DNA from: Renibacterium sp043789415
GTDB taxonomy: Bacteria; Actinomycetota; Actinomycetes; Actinomycetales; Micrococcaceae
Length of the DNA stretch: 64,000 bases
NCBI RefSeq assembly: GCF_043789415.1
Contig: NZ_JBDLLW010000001.1
Coordinates: forward strand, 1,488,001 to 1,552,000
Direction: 5' to 3'
The position numbers and the translations under genes were made by a program. This document shows, piece after piece, positions 7,833-16,370 of this stretch (position 1 is the stretch's first letter; every line of letters begins with the position of its first letter). The notes under the pieces are model-generated. The model did not search any database, was not told the DNA's origin, and saw only the letters and a program-made list of their open reading frames with translations.

Positions 7833-7873
7833 TCCTCCGCATCACCCGCCCTGAACCCTCGAAAGGAATCCAG

Positions 7874-8260
7874 ATGCCCACCATCATCCTGGCTCATGTC
7901 AAAGGCGACGACGGCGCAGCCGCCATTAAGGAGGCCGCTCAGCAGGCTCTCTGGCGGAGCGCCCAGGTCATCGCGGTGAGCACGCAAGGGGACGCGAGCG
8001 GCACCCCGGTATACTCCTCACCGCAAGCTTTCGATGAGATCTCCACCGAATTGCGAGCCGCTGGGCTGGACTTCGAACTGGTCTCCGCGCGGGACAACTC
8101 AGCGGAGCAGATCCTAGAACTCGCCGAGACCCACTCCGCTGAATTGATCGTGCTGGCCACCAGGAAGCGCTCACCCGTGATGAAGCTCTTCCTGGGCTCA
8201 ATGGCTCAGCAGGTGATCCTGGAGGCTGATTGCCCGGTGCTCACGGTCCGCGGGCGCTGA
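7874..8260 (+). CDS. Universal stress protein (UspA family)
   Basis: Cytoplasmic nucleotide-binding stress protein of 128 residues, slightly shorter than the usual 140-150. It begins MPTIILAHV, has the conserved SAELIVLATRKRSPVMKLFLGSMAQ segment near residues 90-112, and ends CPVLTVRGR, matching the Usp alpha/beta fold and the phosphate-binding region. The start at 7874 has AAAGGA 6 bases upstream; the frame is open further up but overlaps the transporter. It probably shares the transporter transcript. Confidence 0.85.
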   Translation: MPTIILAHVKGDDGAAAIKEAAQQALWRSAQVIAVSTQGDASGTPVYSSPQAFDEISTELRAAGLDFELVSARDNSAEQILELAETHSAELIVLATRKRSPVMKLFLGSMAQQVILEADCPVLTVRGR

Positions 8261-8279
8261 GCTAGAACCACCTTCTAGC
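8261..8279. terminator. Small hairpin between convergent genes
   Basis: GCTAGAA (8261-8267) and TTCTAGC (8273-8279) form a 7-bp stem between the convergent stress protein and the following minus-strand gene, whose TAG stop lies inside the right arm. There is no long T-tract, so terminator activity is inferred from position. Confidence 0.35.
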
Positions 8280-8742
8280 GGCGTAGCTTCAAGGTTCCCT
8301 GGTGGGGTTCCACCACGTACTGGCCGGTGGCCGGATCGAGGTAAGTCCAGGTGGAGCTCAGGGTACCGGTGTTGTAGTTCTGCAGATGGCTCACGGTGTA
8401 GCCGGTGGCCGGCTCGTACCAGGTGACCAGGAAGAGACCCTTGGCATTCTTCACCACGCTCACCGGAACAGTGGGCGCCTCGCCGCTGCTGAGGTCCAGA
8501 TAGGTCACCCGTTTCCCGTCCTTGGAGAAAGTCAGGGTACTCGCAGCACCGTTATCGAACTTCACCTCCACCACGCGGCCCGCCAGGCCCTGCGGGACCA
8601 CCGGCGCCTGCGGCCGGTGCTGGCTAACGACGGCGGCCTGCGGGTTTTGCCCGACGGCGGCTTCCGCAGCGCCGGGCTGCGCAACGACCACGCCGCCGGC
8701 GGCGACCACCAGGGCACTCAGGGCTATCGTGAAAATCTTCAT
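8275..8742 (-). CDS. Secreted protein with a MoaF-like domain, function unknown
   Basis: Exported protein of 155 residues. The start at 8742 is chosen because AAGGAG lies 8 bases upstream and a classical signal peptide follows (MKIFTIALSALVVAAGGVV, then alanine-rich to about residue 28); the frame is open upstream but reads as polar filler. The mature part (GKRVTYLDLSSGEAP..., WYEPATGYTVSHLQNYNTGTLSSTW, EPHQGTLKLR) resembles the small beta-barrel MoaF-related domain, in which a central phrase such as VSHLQNY is typical. That assignment is by recollection of the family pattern and is tentative. The next gene on the strand is a lipoprotein 161 bases upstream. Confidence 0.6.
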   Translation of the reverse strand: MKIFTIALSALVVAAGGVVVAQPGAAEAAVGQNPQAAVVSQHRPQAPVVPQGLAGRVVEVKFDNGAASTLTFSKDGKRVTYLDLSSGEAPTVPVSVVKNAKGLFLVTWYEPATGYTVSHLQNYNTGTLSSTWTYLDPATGQYVVEPHQGTLKLRR

Positions 8743-8902
8743 CTTTCTCTCCTTTTCGGTGTTCTCTGAACATTTGGCTCTCGGAAGGGCCGGGGCTGAT
8801 TCGCCAAGGAACGAGTCGGCAGCCCCGACCCCCAATGCCGGGACTGCCTGGTCTGCCAGTGTCATACGAGGTTCATCCTGAGTTTCAGACCAGGGACCGC
8901 CG

Positions 8903-9865
8903 CTACTCGCCGTCGTCCCAGACGGTATGGCCGCTGACGGTTTTTTCGGGATAGTCCTGCACGGCGTCCCAGTGCTCCACAATCTTTCCGTTCGCATCGA
9001 GTCGGAAGACATCGATCGATCCCGAGCCAGCCAGGCCCTTGCCCGAGGGCGCGAAGGTCTGGGCCATCACGAAATCGCCTTCGGCAATGAACCTGGGGAA
9101 TTTCGTCGCTTTCTCTCCGTTCAGCGGGCTCGCTCCGGCGAAAGCGGCCACGAAGGCAGCCCCGCCATCGGCGATGTTCGGGTTGTGCTGCAGGTATTCG
9201 GCGCCGACGAAGTCATCCACCGCCTGCTGAGCCTTCGCCTGGTTGAAGGCGAGTTCCAAGAAGCCCTTCACCGTCTCGGTATTGCGTTGCAGGGTTGAAG
9301 CGGCCACCTGCTTTATCTCAGTGGGGCCGTCGAACATAGTGCGACCGCTCACGCTCTTCGCCGGAACCTCCTGGATGGCGTCCCAGTGCTCCACAATCTT
9401 CCCGTCCGTATCGAAGCGGAAGATATCCATCACAGCCTGCTCGGGGCCCCCGGCCTTGAGGGTCATCGAGCTCTGCATGCCCACCAGATCGCCCTGCGCG
9501 AAGACCCGATGCCGCACCGTGGTAAGTTCCGGAGACTGAGCGAGCAGCGCCTCGATTCCTTTGACGAAGCCAGCCGCCCCGTCCGCGATACCCGGATTGT
9601 GCTGAAGGTAGCTGGAACCGAGATACTCAGCCGCTGCTTCATCGGGCTTCCGCTGGTCGAAAGCCAACCGGTAGAAATCCTGGGCGAGCTGTTTGTTCTT
9701 CTCCGCACGCAGCGTCGCCGGATCCGCCGGATCACTCGGATCAACAGTGACCGGGGATGACGCCGGGGAACCTGATGGCTGCGGCGCAGCGGTGGAGCAT
9801 CCAGCTAAGGCCAGGACCAGACCGACACTCCAGATCGCTCGGTAAGCGGTCGATGATTTTTGCAC
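8903..9865 (-). CDS. Lipoprotein with two tandem SnoaL-like (NTF2-fold) domains
   Basis: Membrane-anchored extracytoplasmic protein of 320 residues. The N terminus is a lipoprotein signal (VLALAGC, Cys23). Two homologous halves follow, about residues 55-175 and 190-315. Each contains FYRLAF or FLELAF, then YLQHNPGIADG or YLQHNPNIADGG, then DIFRFDTDGKIVEHWDAIQ or DVFRLDANGKIVEHWDAVQ, which is the SnoaL-like pattern. Soluble SnoaL-like proteins act on small molecules, but no substrate can be inferred. It starts with GTG with GAGGGG upstream, and is transcribed divergently from an AraC regulator 86 bases away, probably its controller. Confidence 0.8.
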   Translation of the reverse strand: MQKSSTAYRAIWSVGLVLALAGCSTAAPQPSGSPASSPVTVDPSDPADPATLRAEKNKQLAQDFYRLAFDQRKPDEAAAEYLGSSYLQHNPGIADGAAGFVKGIEALLAQSPELTTVRHRVFAQGDLVGMQSSMTLKAGGPEQAVMDIFRFDTDGKIVEHWDAIQEVPAKSVSGRTMFDGPTEIKQVAASTLQRNTETVKGFLELAFNQAKAQQAVDDFVGAEYLQHNPNIADGGAAFVAAFAGASPLNGEKATKFPRFIAEGDFVMAQTFAPSGKGLAGSGSIDVFRLDANGKIVEHWDAVQDYPEKTVSGHTVWDDGE

Positions 9866-9909
9866 AATACCCCTCTAATCTCGATAGCCGTTATCAGCCC
9901 TTCGAAGAA

Positions 9910-9995
9910 TTGCCGATCTGCTAGTTTGTGCATTTTTCGGCATGTGATCCAATGATTAATATGCAAATCGGCAAATCTCGGGTGAATATCGGCAA
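9910..9995. promoter_or_regulatory. Candidate AraC-family operator: repeated ATCGGCAA half-sites
   Basis: ATCGGCAA occurs at 9967-9974 and 9988-9995, 21 bases apart (two helical turns), and as its complement TTGCCGAT at 9910-9917; a near copy, TTCGGCAT, lies at 9936-9943. This arrangement around a divergent AraC promoter fits an autoregulatory binding region. The two right-hand copies fall just inside the regulator's reading frame if it starts at 9952. Confidence 0.45.
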
Positions 9996-10869
9996 TGCTC
10001 AGCCCCGAGAAGTCGAGTTCTTCGACAATCCGAATTCAGCTGGCGGGGTGGAGACCCTGGCATTGAGCACGTTGCGTGAACAAGCACCGCCCGGCGAATT
10101 CCGTAGCCCGCAAAGGCCGCAGTTCTTCATCCTGCTCTACATCGACTCGGGAGCGCTGGATCAGCTGGTGGATTTCCACCGGATCGAGCTACGGCCCGCC
10201 TCACTGCTGCTGATTCATCCGGGACAGCTGGTCCTCTGGGGCGATCTGAACGCCGCGGAAGGGCACTGCGTCTTGTTCAAACCCGATGCGCTGAGCCCGC
10301 AGCTCGCTGCTTCGCTGCCTTCTCCTTACGAGAACAATCACTGGAGGCTGGGCAGTGCTCTGGCGCAGGCCTTCAGCTGCCAGTTCGAGTTGTTAGAAAG
10401 CTACCCGACCGCACGCCGCGGCGACCAACTCCGTGCGGCGCTGTTGCATCATCAGCTCTCCGCGATGCTATTGCATCTCAACCTGAGTTCCTCGCCGACC
10501 GCATCAGATAGTACTCCTGGCTATCAGCATCACAAGCGCTTCCGGGCGACCCTCGAAGCGAATTTCGATCGGCACCGTGACGTCGCCTGGTACGCGAAGG
10601 AGCTGGGAGTCTCGCTGCGGACCCTACGAAATGCCTGCCAGGAAGCCACCTCGATGAGCCCGAAGCAGATCATCGATCTGAGAGTGCACTTGGAGGCGAA
10701 GCGCTACCTCACGCACTCCGAGGTCTCAGTCCTGGAGCTCTCTCGAATTCTGCATTTCCGCGACGGCTCGAACTTCTCGAGTTTCTTCAAGCAACTCGAG
10801 GGACTCTCACCGCGAGATTTTCGTCGTCAACAGCGGCTTTCGGTTCTACTGCGGCAGAACGCTCCCTGA
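9952..10869 (+). CDS. AraC-family transcriptional regulator
   Basis: DNA-binding activator or repressor of about 305 residues. An N-terminal cupin-like sensing part (FFILLYIDSG, LRPASLLLIHPGQLVLWG) is followed by a C-terminal double helix-turn-helix. In that half, WYAKELGVSLRTLRNACQEATSMSPKQIID and VLELSRILHFRDGSNFSSFFKQLEGLSPRDFRRQ match the AraC pattern. Possible starts are GTG 9928, ATG 9952, ATG 9961 and GTG 9982; 9952 is a compromise because no RBS settles it. It is divergent from the SnoaL-like lipoprotein and 69 bases upstream of an alcohol dehydrogenase, either of which could be its target. Confidence 0.85.
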   Translation: MINMQIGKSRVNIGNAQPREVEFFDNPNSAGGVETLALSTLREQAPPGEFRSPQRPQFFILLYIDSGALDQLVDFHRIELRPASLLLIHPGQLVLWGDLNAAEGHCVLFKPDALSPQLAASLPSPYENNHWRLGSALAQAFSCQFELLESYPTARRGDQLRAALLHHQLSAMLLHLNLSSSPTASDSTPGYQHHKRFRATLEANFDRHRDVAWYAKELGVSLRTLRNACQEATSMSPKQIIDLRVHLEAKRYLTHSEVSVLELSRILHFRDGSNFSSFFKQLEGLSPRDFRRQQRLSVLLRQNAP

Positions 10870-10938
10870 CCTCCGGGCGCGGCTTCAGCCAGCGGGAGTA
10901 GCATTGCCTGCTGAAGCCCTTTGCGAACAGGAGTTACC

Positions 10939-11985
10939 ATGCTTGCCACGATGATTTACGCCCCACAGGACATCCGCGTCGATGAACGCCCGAAGCCAGA
11001 AATCCAGCATCCCTCGGACGCCGTGGTCAGGGTACTGGCGGCCTGCGTGTGCGGTTCAGATCTGTGGCCTTATCGCGGAATCAGGCCCACCGAGGAACCG
11101 CACCCGATCGGGCACGAGCTAGTCGGGGTGGTCGAAAAAATCGGATCCGAGGTCCGCACGGTCAAGCCTGGAGACTTCGTGATCTCCCCCTTCTCGATCA
11201 GCGATGGCAGCTGCGTGAATTGTCGGAACGGCTGGACCCAGGCCTGTGAGCACGGCGCCAGTTTCGGCGCCACCGATGGCTTCGGCCTGCCGGTCGACGG
11301 CGCTCAAGGCCAGTACGTCAGAATGCCCTACGCCGACGGCACGCTGATCGCCACTGAGCAGATGCCCCCGGAGGAATTGATCCCCGATCTGCTCACCCTG
11401 GCCGATGTGATGTGCACGGGCCACCATGCAGCAGTGTCAGCGGAGGTCGGCCCCGGTAAGACAGTCGTCGTGGTCGGCGACGGCGCGGTCGGACTCTCAG
11501 GCGTGCTGGCAGCCGCGCGTTTAGGCGCTGAGCGGATTGTGATGATGTCCCGGCACGAGGATCGGCAGAAGCTGGCTCTTGAGTTCGGCGCCACCGATAT
11601 CGTTGCAGAGCGCGGCGAGGAGGGCATCGCCAAGATCAAGGAGCTGCTCGGGGGCCTCGCGGACTGCTCCTTGGAGTGCGTGGGCACCAAAGAGTCGATG
11701 GATCAGGCCCTGCGTGTGCTGCGGGCCGGTGGGCATCTGGGCTACGTGGGAGTTCCCGCGGGTGGGCCGGAACTCCCCTTGCGTTACCTCTTCGAAACGA
11801 ATATTCACGTGGCCGGCGGAATCGCTCCGGCGCACACCTACATTCCCGAATTGCTGCCCGAGATCCTTGACGGCAGCCTGCGGCCGGGACGAGTTTTCGA
11901 TCTGGAACTGCCGCTCAGCGAAGCAGCGGAAGCCTACCGGGCGATGGACGAACGGCGGGCCATCAAGGTGTTGCTGCGCCCCTAG
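10939..11985 (+). CDS. Zinc-dependent alcohol dehydrogenase (MDR superfamily)
   Basis: Cytoplasmic NAD(P)-dependent oxidoreductase of 348 residues. The catalytic zinc site is indicated by CVCGSDLWPYRG near residue 35 and GHELVGVVEKIG. The structural-zinc loop seems reduced: DGSCVNCRNGWTQACEHG keeps three cysteines. The Rossmann motif is VVVVGDGAVGLSGVLAA. The start at 10939 has AGGAG 5 bases upstream. The sequence suggests the threonine/alcohol dehydrogenase-like group that reduces or oxidises aldehydes or quinones; the substrate is unknown. It lies downstream of the AraC regulator on the same strand. Confidence 0.85.
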   Translation: MLATMIYAPQDIRVDERPKPEIQHPSDAVVRVLAACVCGSDLWPYRGIRPTEEPHPIGHELVGVVEKIGSEVRTVKPGDFVISPFSISDGSCVNCRNGWTQACEHGASFGATDGFGLPVDGAQGQYVRMPYADGTLIATEQMPPEELIPDLLTLADVMCTGHHAAVSAEVGPGKTVVVVGDGAVGLSGVLAAARLGAERIVMMSRHEDRQKLALEFGATDIVAERGEEGIAKIKELLGGLADCSLECVGTKESMDQALRVLRAGGHLGYVGVPAGGPELPLRYLFETNIHVAGGIAPAHTYIPELLPEILDGSLRPGRVFDLELPLSEAAEAYRAMDERRAIKVLLRP

Positions 11986-12023
11986 CAGTTGAGTCACCAG
12001 CGGGCCGCGCCACCAGGATGCCC

Positions 12024-13112
12024 TCAGCTCTCGGCCTTACCTATCCTCCAATACCCCATGAAGGCGACCTGATGCCGGTCCATCCCGACATCGCGCACCA
12101 GGTAACGCCGTAGCTCCCGGATCACCGCGGCTTCACCGGCGATCCAGGCGTACAGCTGCGCACAGCCCCGCTCGGCTGGCGCGGCGCCGGCCTGGCCGGC
12201 GCCGTCGTCTTCCGGGGTGTCCCAGAGGATCTCCTGATCCACGTCGACATCCTCTAGCTCGACCGGGGCGATATGCGAGCCGGGTAGCACTGCGGCGCGG
12301 ACCGCAGCGTCAAGCAATGCTCCGTGCTGCACAGCGCCATATTCCACAGCGCCATGTTCCACAGCGCCATGTTCCACAGCGCCATGTTCCCCGATGCCAT
12401 GCTGACCGGCTCGGGACAACCATTGGATGCTCACGCCGTCCGGGGCTCTGAAGTCCTGGAAGTCTGCGGCGTCAGGCACTTCCAGGATGACAGTTCCGGT
12501 CGTCTCCGGGTCGAGGCTTTCCACGATGGCGGCGATGGCCGGGACGGCGGTCTCGTCTCCCACCAGCAGTAGCCGCCGGGAAGCACCCGGCTTGAATTCG
12601 ATGCCGAGGCAGGGGCCGGCTAAGCCGTTGGGGCCGATCAGCACCATCTTCTCGCCCACCGCGGCCTGCTCGGCCCAGCTCGCCGCAGGACCAGCGGGGC
12701 CACCGTTCACCGGAGGATGCAAGACGAAATCCACATCCACTTCGCCGAGCTCCCGGCGGGCTTCCCGCACCGTGTAGGTGCGCATGAATCCGCGGCTGTG
12801 CTGATCCATGCGCAGCCAGCTCTGGTACCAGCTCATCCCCGGCAGTTCCATCAGTGCGGCGAAGTCCGGCAGTGGATGGCCCGCGGAGGGGATCATCACC
12901 TTGATCCGCAAATCCAGCGTCTGGCCCTCGGCATTGGCCCCGAACTGACGGAGTTGCTCAGCATAAAAGGTGATCCTCTTAAAGTGCGGGCTCAGGCTGC
13001 GCACCCTAGCAACCTCCACCTCGAAAGCCATGATCGGCTGAAGCTCCGGAGCTTGACGAATGGCACCGCCCTGAAGTGGCGTTTCCTCAATCTGCTCGGC
13101 ATTGGCGCTCAT
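12024..13112 (-). CDS. Siderophore-interacting protein (FAD-dependent ferric-siderophore reductase)
   Basis: Cytoplasmic flavoprotein of the SIP/ViuB family, which reduces imported ferric siderophores with NAD(P)H to release iron. RGFMRTYTVREAR (FAD-binding), VDFVLHPPVNGGPAGPAASWA and the C-terminal LYAWIAGEAAVIRELRRYLV are characteristic. At 362 residues it is longer than the usual 270-300. The excess is partly an insertion of repeated EHGAV pentapeptides around residues 236-263 and an acidic loop after it. The ATG overlaps the stop of the ABC ATPase by 4 bases (ATGA), so it is the last gene of the iron operon. Confidence 0.9.
   Translation of the reverse strand: MSANAEQIEETPLQGGAIRQAPELQPIMAFEVEVARVRSLSPHFKRITFYAEQLRQFGANAEGQTLDLRIKVMIPSAGHPLPDFAALMELPGMSWYQSWLRMDQHSRGFMRTYTVREARRELGEVDVDFVLHPPVNGGPAGPAASWAEQAAVGEKMVLIGPNGLAGPCLGIEFKPGASRRLLLVGDETAVPAIAAIVESLDPETTGTVILEVPDAADFQDFRAPDGVSIQWLSRAGQHGIGEHGAVEHGAVEHGAVEYGAVQHGALLDAAVRAAVLPGSHIAPVELEDVDVDQEILWDTPEDDGAGQAGAAPAERGCAQLYAWIAGEAAVIRELRRYLVRDVGMDRHQVAFMGYWRIGKAES
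12331..12405. repeat. 15-bp in-frame minisatellite inside the siderophore reductase
   Basis: The unit ACAGCGCCATGTTCC repeats almost perfectly about four times from 12331 (starts 12331, 12346, 12361, 12376) with a fading fifth copy. On the coding (minus) strand it encodes the EHGAV/EYGAV/QHGAL series. Units of 15 bp can be gained or lost without a frameshift. Confidence 0.85.
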
Positions 13113-14110
13113 GCTTCTGCCCCCTCAGAGCTGACGGCGGCAGAATGATGAGCCGCACAACGGATGGATGACGTTGCTGTGGAAGCGCTAGAGGCCTCGC
13201 TTGAAATCTCTTGGTTCAGGCCTGCCGGGCTGTCCGGAAAGGCACTGAGCGTCTTGGAATGCTGCCGCCCTTGCGGCACCACCATGGGCGCGCCAGTGAT
13301 CGGGTCGGGCACGATCACCGATTCAAGCCCGAAAACCTCCCGAACCAGCTGAGCGGTCAGCACATCACTCGGTTTGCCCTGAGCGGCGATCTGACCGGCT
13401 TTCATCGCGATCAGATGATCTCCATAGCGCGCAGCAAGATTCAGTTCGTGAAGCACGATAGCCACGGTGGTGCCACGGTGGCGATTCAATTCAGTGACCA
13501 AGTCGAGCACCTCGACCTGGTGGGCCATATCGAGATAGGTGGTCGGTTCATCGAGCAGTAAGAGCGGTGTCTGCTGTGCCAAAGCCATCGCTATCCAGAC
13601 GCGTTGCCGCTGACCGCCGGAAAGCTCATCGACGTCGCGTTCCGCGAGTTGCAAGGTGTCGGTCGCCGAAAGCGCCTCGGCGACGGCGAGGTCGTCGTCC
13701 TTATTCCACTTCCTGAACCAGCCTTGGTGAGGGTAGCGTCCGCGACCGACGAGTTCGGAAACGGTGATCCCATCGGGGGCGGTAGGAGATTGCGGCAAGA
13801 GACCGAGTTTACGGGCCACCTGCTTGGCCGACTGCTGATGAATATCCTGACCATCGAGCAATACCGAACCCGTGCTCGGCTTCAACAACCGGGCCAGACC
13901 GCGCAAAAGCGTCGATTTACCGCAGGCATTGGCTCCGACGATCATCGTCACCTGCCCGGCGGGGAGTTCCACGCTGAGATCCTTGACCACCGGACGTTCG
14001 GTGTAGCCCAGAGAGATTCCGGCCGCACTCAGACTGGGCAGCTCTTCAGCCACTTGAGCAGTGGGCGGATCAGTTTTCCGTGGCATCGACTCTTTTCTCT
14101 CCCTCGTCAT
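13109..14110 (-). CDS. Iron-siderophore ABC transporter ATP-binding protein
   Basis: Cytoplasmic ATPase energising ferric-siderophore import. The 333 residues include Walker A GANACGKST (59-67), the ABC signature ELSGGQRQR and Walker B LLLLDEPTTYLD, with the FecE/FepC-like phrase GRGRYPHQGW. After the usual end near PQGRQH there is an additional Ser/Ala-rich tail of about 55 residues. The ATG at 14110 overlaps the permease stop by one base; ATG 14086, behind a purine-rich GAGGGAGAG stretch, is an alternative start. It is the fourth gene of the five-gene iron operon. Confidence 0.93.
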   Translation of the reverse strand: MTRERKESMPRKTDPPTAQVAEELPSLSAAGISLGYTERPVVKDLSVELPAGQVTMIVGANACGKSTLLRGLARLLKPSTGSVLLDGQDIHQQSAKQVARKLGLLPQSPTAPDGITVSELVGRGRYPHQGWFRKWNKDDDLAVAEALSATDTLQLAERDVDELSGGQRQRVWIAMALAQQTPLLLLDEPTTYLDMAHQVEVLDLVTELNRHRGTTVAIVLHELNLAARYGDHLIAMKAGQIAAQGKPSDVLTAQLVREVFGLESVIVPDPITGAPMVVPQGRQHSKTLSAFPDSPAGLNQEISSEASSASTATSSIRCAAHHSAAVSSEGAEA

Positions 14111-15192
14111 CAGGCACCGTTCCCTCGTCGGTTACTGCTGATCAGCAGCCACAGCAAAAATGGCGCACCGAGCGCTCCGGTCACTACCCCCACCGGAAGC
14201 GCGTTGCCGCCAGGAATCAAATATGCCGCGACATAGTCGGCGGCCAGCACAATGGCTGCTCCCACTAAGGCAGCGGCCAGCAGGGAGAATCTGCCTCCCA
14301 TTAACCTGCGCGCAATCGGCCCGGACAGGAAGGCCACAAAAGCCACCGGCCCCGCGGCAGCCGTGGCCAGCGAAGCCAGGATCACCCCGACCACGATGAG
14401 TCCGGTCCGGGTGCGGCCCACCGGAACCCCCAGGCCCGCAGCCGAATCATCCCCCAGCTGGAGCGCAGCCAAGCGAGAAACCAACAACAGGATGAAAGGC
14501 ACCAGCAGCATCAGGCCCACGCTCAGCGCACCAACCCGATCCCAATTGGCTGAGTTGAGTGAACCGGTCAGCCAAAGCATCGCCTCCTGGGCGTGATTGG
14601 TGTCGGCACGTTGTAAGACGAAGGTCACGAAAGCACTCATGATGGCGGAGACGCCCAGGCCGATCAGGATCAGTTTTCCACCAGAGTTCCGGCCCGCCAA
14701 GGCGATCACCAGTAGCGCGATCAGCACGGCGCCAGCCATGGAGACCAGTGAGACCACGGCACCGCCGGCGCCGAAGAAAACGATCGCCGTCACCACGCTG
14801 GCACTGGCGCCCTGCGAGATGCCGATGATGTCCGGGCTGGCCAGCGGATTGCGCAAAAGAGTCTGGAAGATACTGCCTGCGGCGCCGAAGGCCAGGCCGA
14901 CCAGAAGTCCCAGCAAGGCGCGGGGGAACTTGTTCTCCATCACAATGAAGCTCGCCCCCGGAATGCGCTTACCGAAGAGCATGGCGAAGAAATCCGGGAT
15001 AGTCACGGTAAAACTGCCCAGCAGGATATTGACCGCCAGCAGTCCGAAGACCAGCAGCGCCAAGCAGGCGCAGAGCAGAGCTGTTTTGCCGCGCTGCTTA
15101 CTACGCAGGGCACGCAGCCTCGCTAAAGGATTCTCCGGAAGAGCTGAATTGGGTTCGGAGGAAACCGGCGGCTGTTGGGTCACCGCACTCAA
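14110..15192 (-). CDS. Iron-siderophore ABC transporter permease (FecCD family), second subunit
   Basis: Integral membrane subunit of the BtuC/FecCD type. About ten hydrophobic segments follow a polar N terminus; family phrases include FPRALLGLLVGLAFGAAGSIFQTLLRNPLASPDIIGISQGAS and the coupling-region phrase GPVAFVAFLSGPIARRLMG. The start is uncertain: TTG 15192 gives a 4-base overlap with the upstream permease (360 residues), while GTG 15183 is an alternative. The frame is open much further upstream, but that part is a shadow of the other permease. It forms the channel with the neighbouring permease. Confidence 0.9.
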   Translation of the reverse strand: MSAVTQQPPVSSEPNSALPENPLARLRALRSKQRGKTALLCACLALLVFGLLAVNILLGSFTVTIPDFFAMLFGKRIPGASFIVMENKFPRALLGLLVGLAFGAAGSIFQTLLRNPLASPDIIGISQGASASVVTAIVFFGAGGAVVSLVSMAGAVLIALLVIALAGRNSGGKLILIGLGVSAIMSAFVTFVLQRADTNHAQEAMLWLTGSLNSANWDRVGALSVGLMLLVPFILLLVSRLAALQLGDDSAAGLGVPVGRTRTGLIVVGVILASLATAAAGPVAFVAFLSGPIARRLMGGRFSLLAAALVGAAIVLAADYVAAYLIPGGNALPVGVVTGALGAPFLLWLLISSNRRGNGA

Positions 15193-16307
15193 AGGGTCAC
15201 CGCCTTGCGCTTGCGGACCAGCCAGATGAAGACCGGAGCACCGATCATCACCGAGATGATCCCGGCAGGAACCTCGCCGGGAAGCAGCACTACCCGCCCC
15301 AGCACATCGGCCGCGATCAGCACAATGGGCGCGGTGATCACCGAATACGGCAACAGCCAACGGTAGTCGGTGCCAATCAGCGCTCGCAGCAGGTGCGGCA
15401 CGATCAATCCGATGAAGCCGATAGGGCCAGCCACAGCGGTTGCCGAGCCGCACAGCAGCACCACGCCGATCGCCGAAATCGACCTGCCCAGCGCTGGATT
15501 CTGCCCCAGGCCGCGGGCCAGATCGTCTCCCAGCGCCAGGCCATTGAGCACTCTGCCGGTGCAGAGCAGGATGATCATCCCGAGCAGCATAAAAGGCAGC
15601 ACCGAGAGGATCTGATCCCAGTTCTTACTCACCAAGGAACCCACTTGCCAATTGCGGAAGGAGGAGAGCGCGTCCTGATTGGTCACCAGCAAACCGTTCA
15701 GCAAGGAACCCAGCCCCGCGGTGAGTGCGGCTCCGGCGAGCGCCAATTTGACCGGCGTCGCGCCCTCCCTGCCCAGGCTGGCTACCGCGTAGACCACGAC
15801 GGCGGCAATCGCCGCGCCGATGAAGGCGAACCAGATATAGCCGCTCACGGTGCCCGCCCCGAAGAACACCACGGCGATGATGACGGCGAGCGCCGCTCCC
15901 GCATTGACCCCGAGGATCCCCGGATCGGCCAAGGGATTCCTGGCGACGCCCTGCATTCCTGTACCCGCCAGACCCAGCGAAGCGCCGACCAGCAATCCGG
16001 CCACGGTCCGCGGGATCCGTTCGTGCACCACGTCCCAGTCCCCGCCGTCGCTCTGGCTCAGGTGGGCCAGCGCGTCGAGCACGCTGGGTAGCGCGATGAA
16101 GCGGGCACCGATCGCCACCGAGGAGAGCAACACCACGACCAGGATCACCACGAGCACCAGCAGCACCAGGGCCTTACGGCTCAGCGGTGTGCGGCTCTGC
16201 GGCGGCGCCGAGTGAAGTACCGAGGAGTCCGGGGCGCCCGGTCGCTGAGTCCGGGAATGCGGGGAGGCTGAGATAGTCATCGAGTGAGGTTGTTCTGCAG
16301 AGTCCAT
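15189..16307 (-). CDS. Iron-siderophore ABC transporter permease (FecCD family), first subunit
   Basis: Integral membrane protein of 372 residues, partner of the next permease. After a polar Ser/Pro-rich N terminus there are about nine or ten membrane segments. Typical phrases are RIPRTVAGLLVGASLGLAG, GVARNPLADPGILGVNAGA and GPIGFIGLIVPHLLRALIG. ATG 16307 is listed; ATG 16280 is possible, and neither has a strong RBS. A hairpin in the 63-base gap to the binding-protein gene may set the ratio between the abundant binding protein and the membrane parts. Confidence 0.92.
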   Translation of the reverse strand: MDSAEQPHSMTISASPHSRTQRPGAPDSSVLHSAPPQSRTPLSRKALVLLVLVVILVVVLLSSVAIGARFIALPSVLDALAHLSQSDGGDWDVVHERIPRTVAGLLVGASLGLAGTGMQGVARNPLADPGILGVNAGAALAVIIAVVFFGAGTVSGYIWFAFIGAAIAAVVVYAVASLGREGATPVKLALAGAALTAGLGSLLNGLLVTNQDALSSFRNWQVGSLVSKNWDQILSVLPFMLLGMIILLCTGRVLNGLALGDDLARGLGQNPALGRSISAIGVVLLCGSATAVAGPIGFIGLIVPHLLRALIGTDYRWLLPYSVITAPIVLIAADVLGRVVLLPGEVPAGIISVMIGAPVFIWLVRKRKAVTL

Positions 16308-16312
16308 CCCGA

Positions 16313-16346
16313 GGCGGCAGGCTGCAAAGCGCCGTGACCTGCCGCC
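16313..16346 (-). promoter_or_regulatory. Intercistronic hairpin in the iron operon
   Basis: GGCGGCAGG (16313-16321) pairs with CCTGCCGCC (16338-16346), a 9-bp GC-only stem in the gap between the binding-protein gene and the first permease. There is no T-tract. Such hairpins commonly attenuate downstream expression or stabilise the upstream message; here that is inference. Confidence 0.5.
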
Positions 16347-16370
16347 GCCGGGATGACCGCCGTCATGAGT

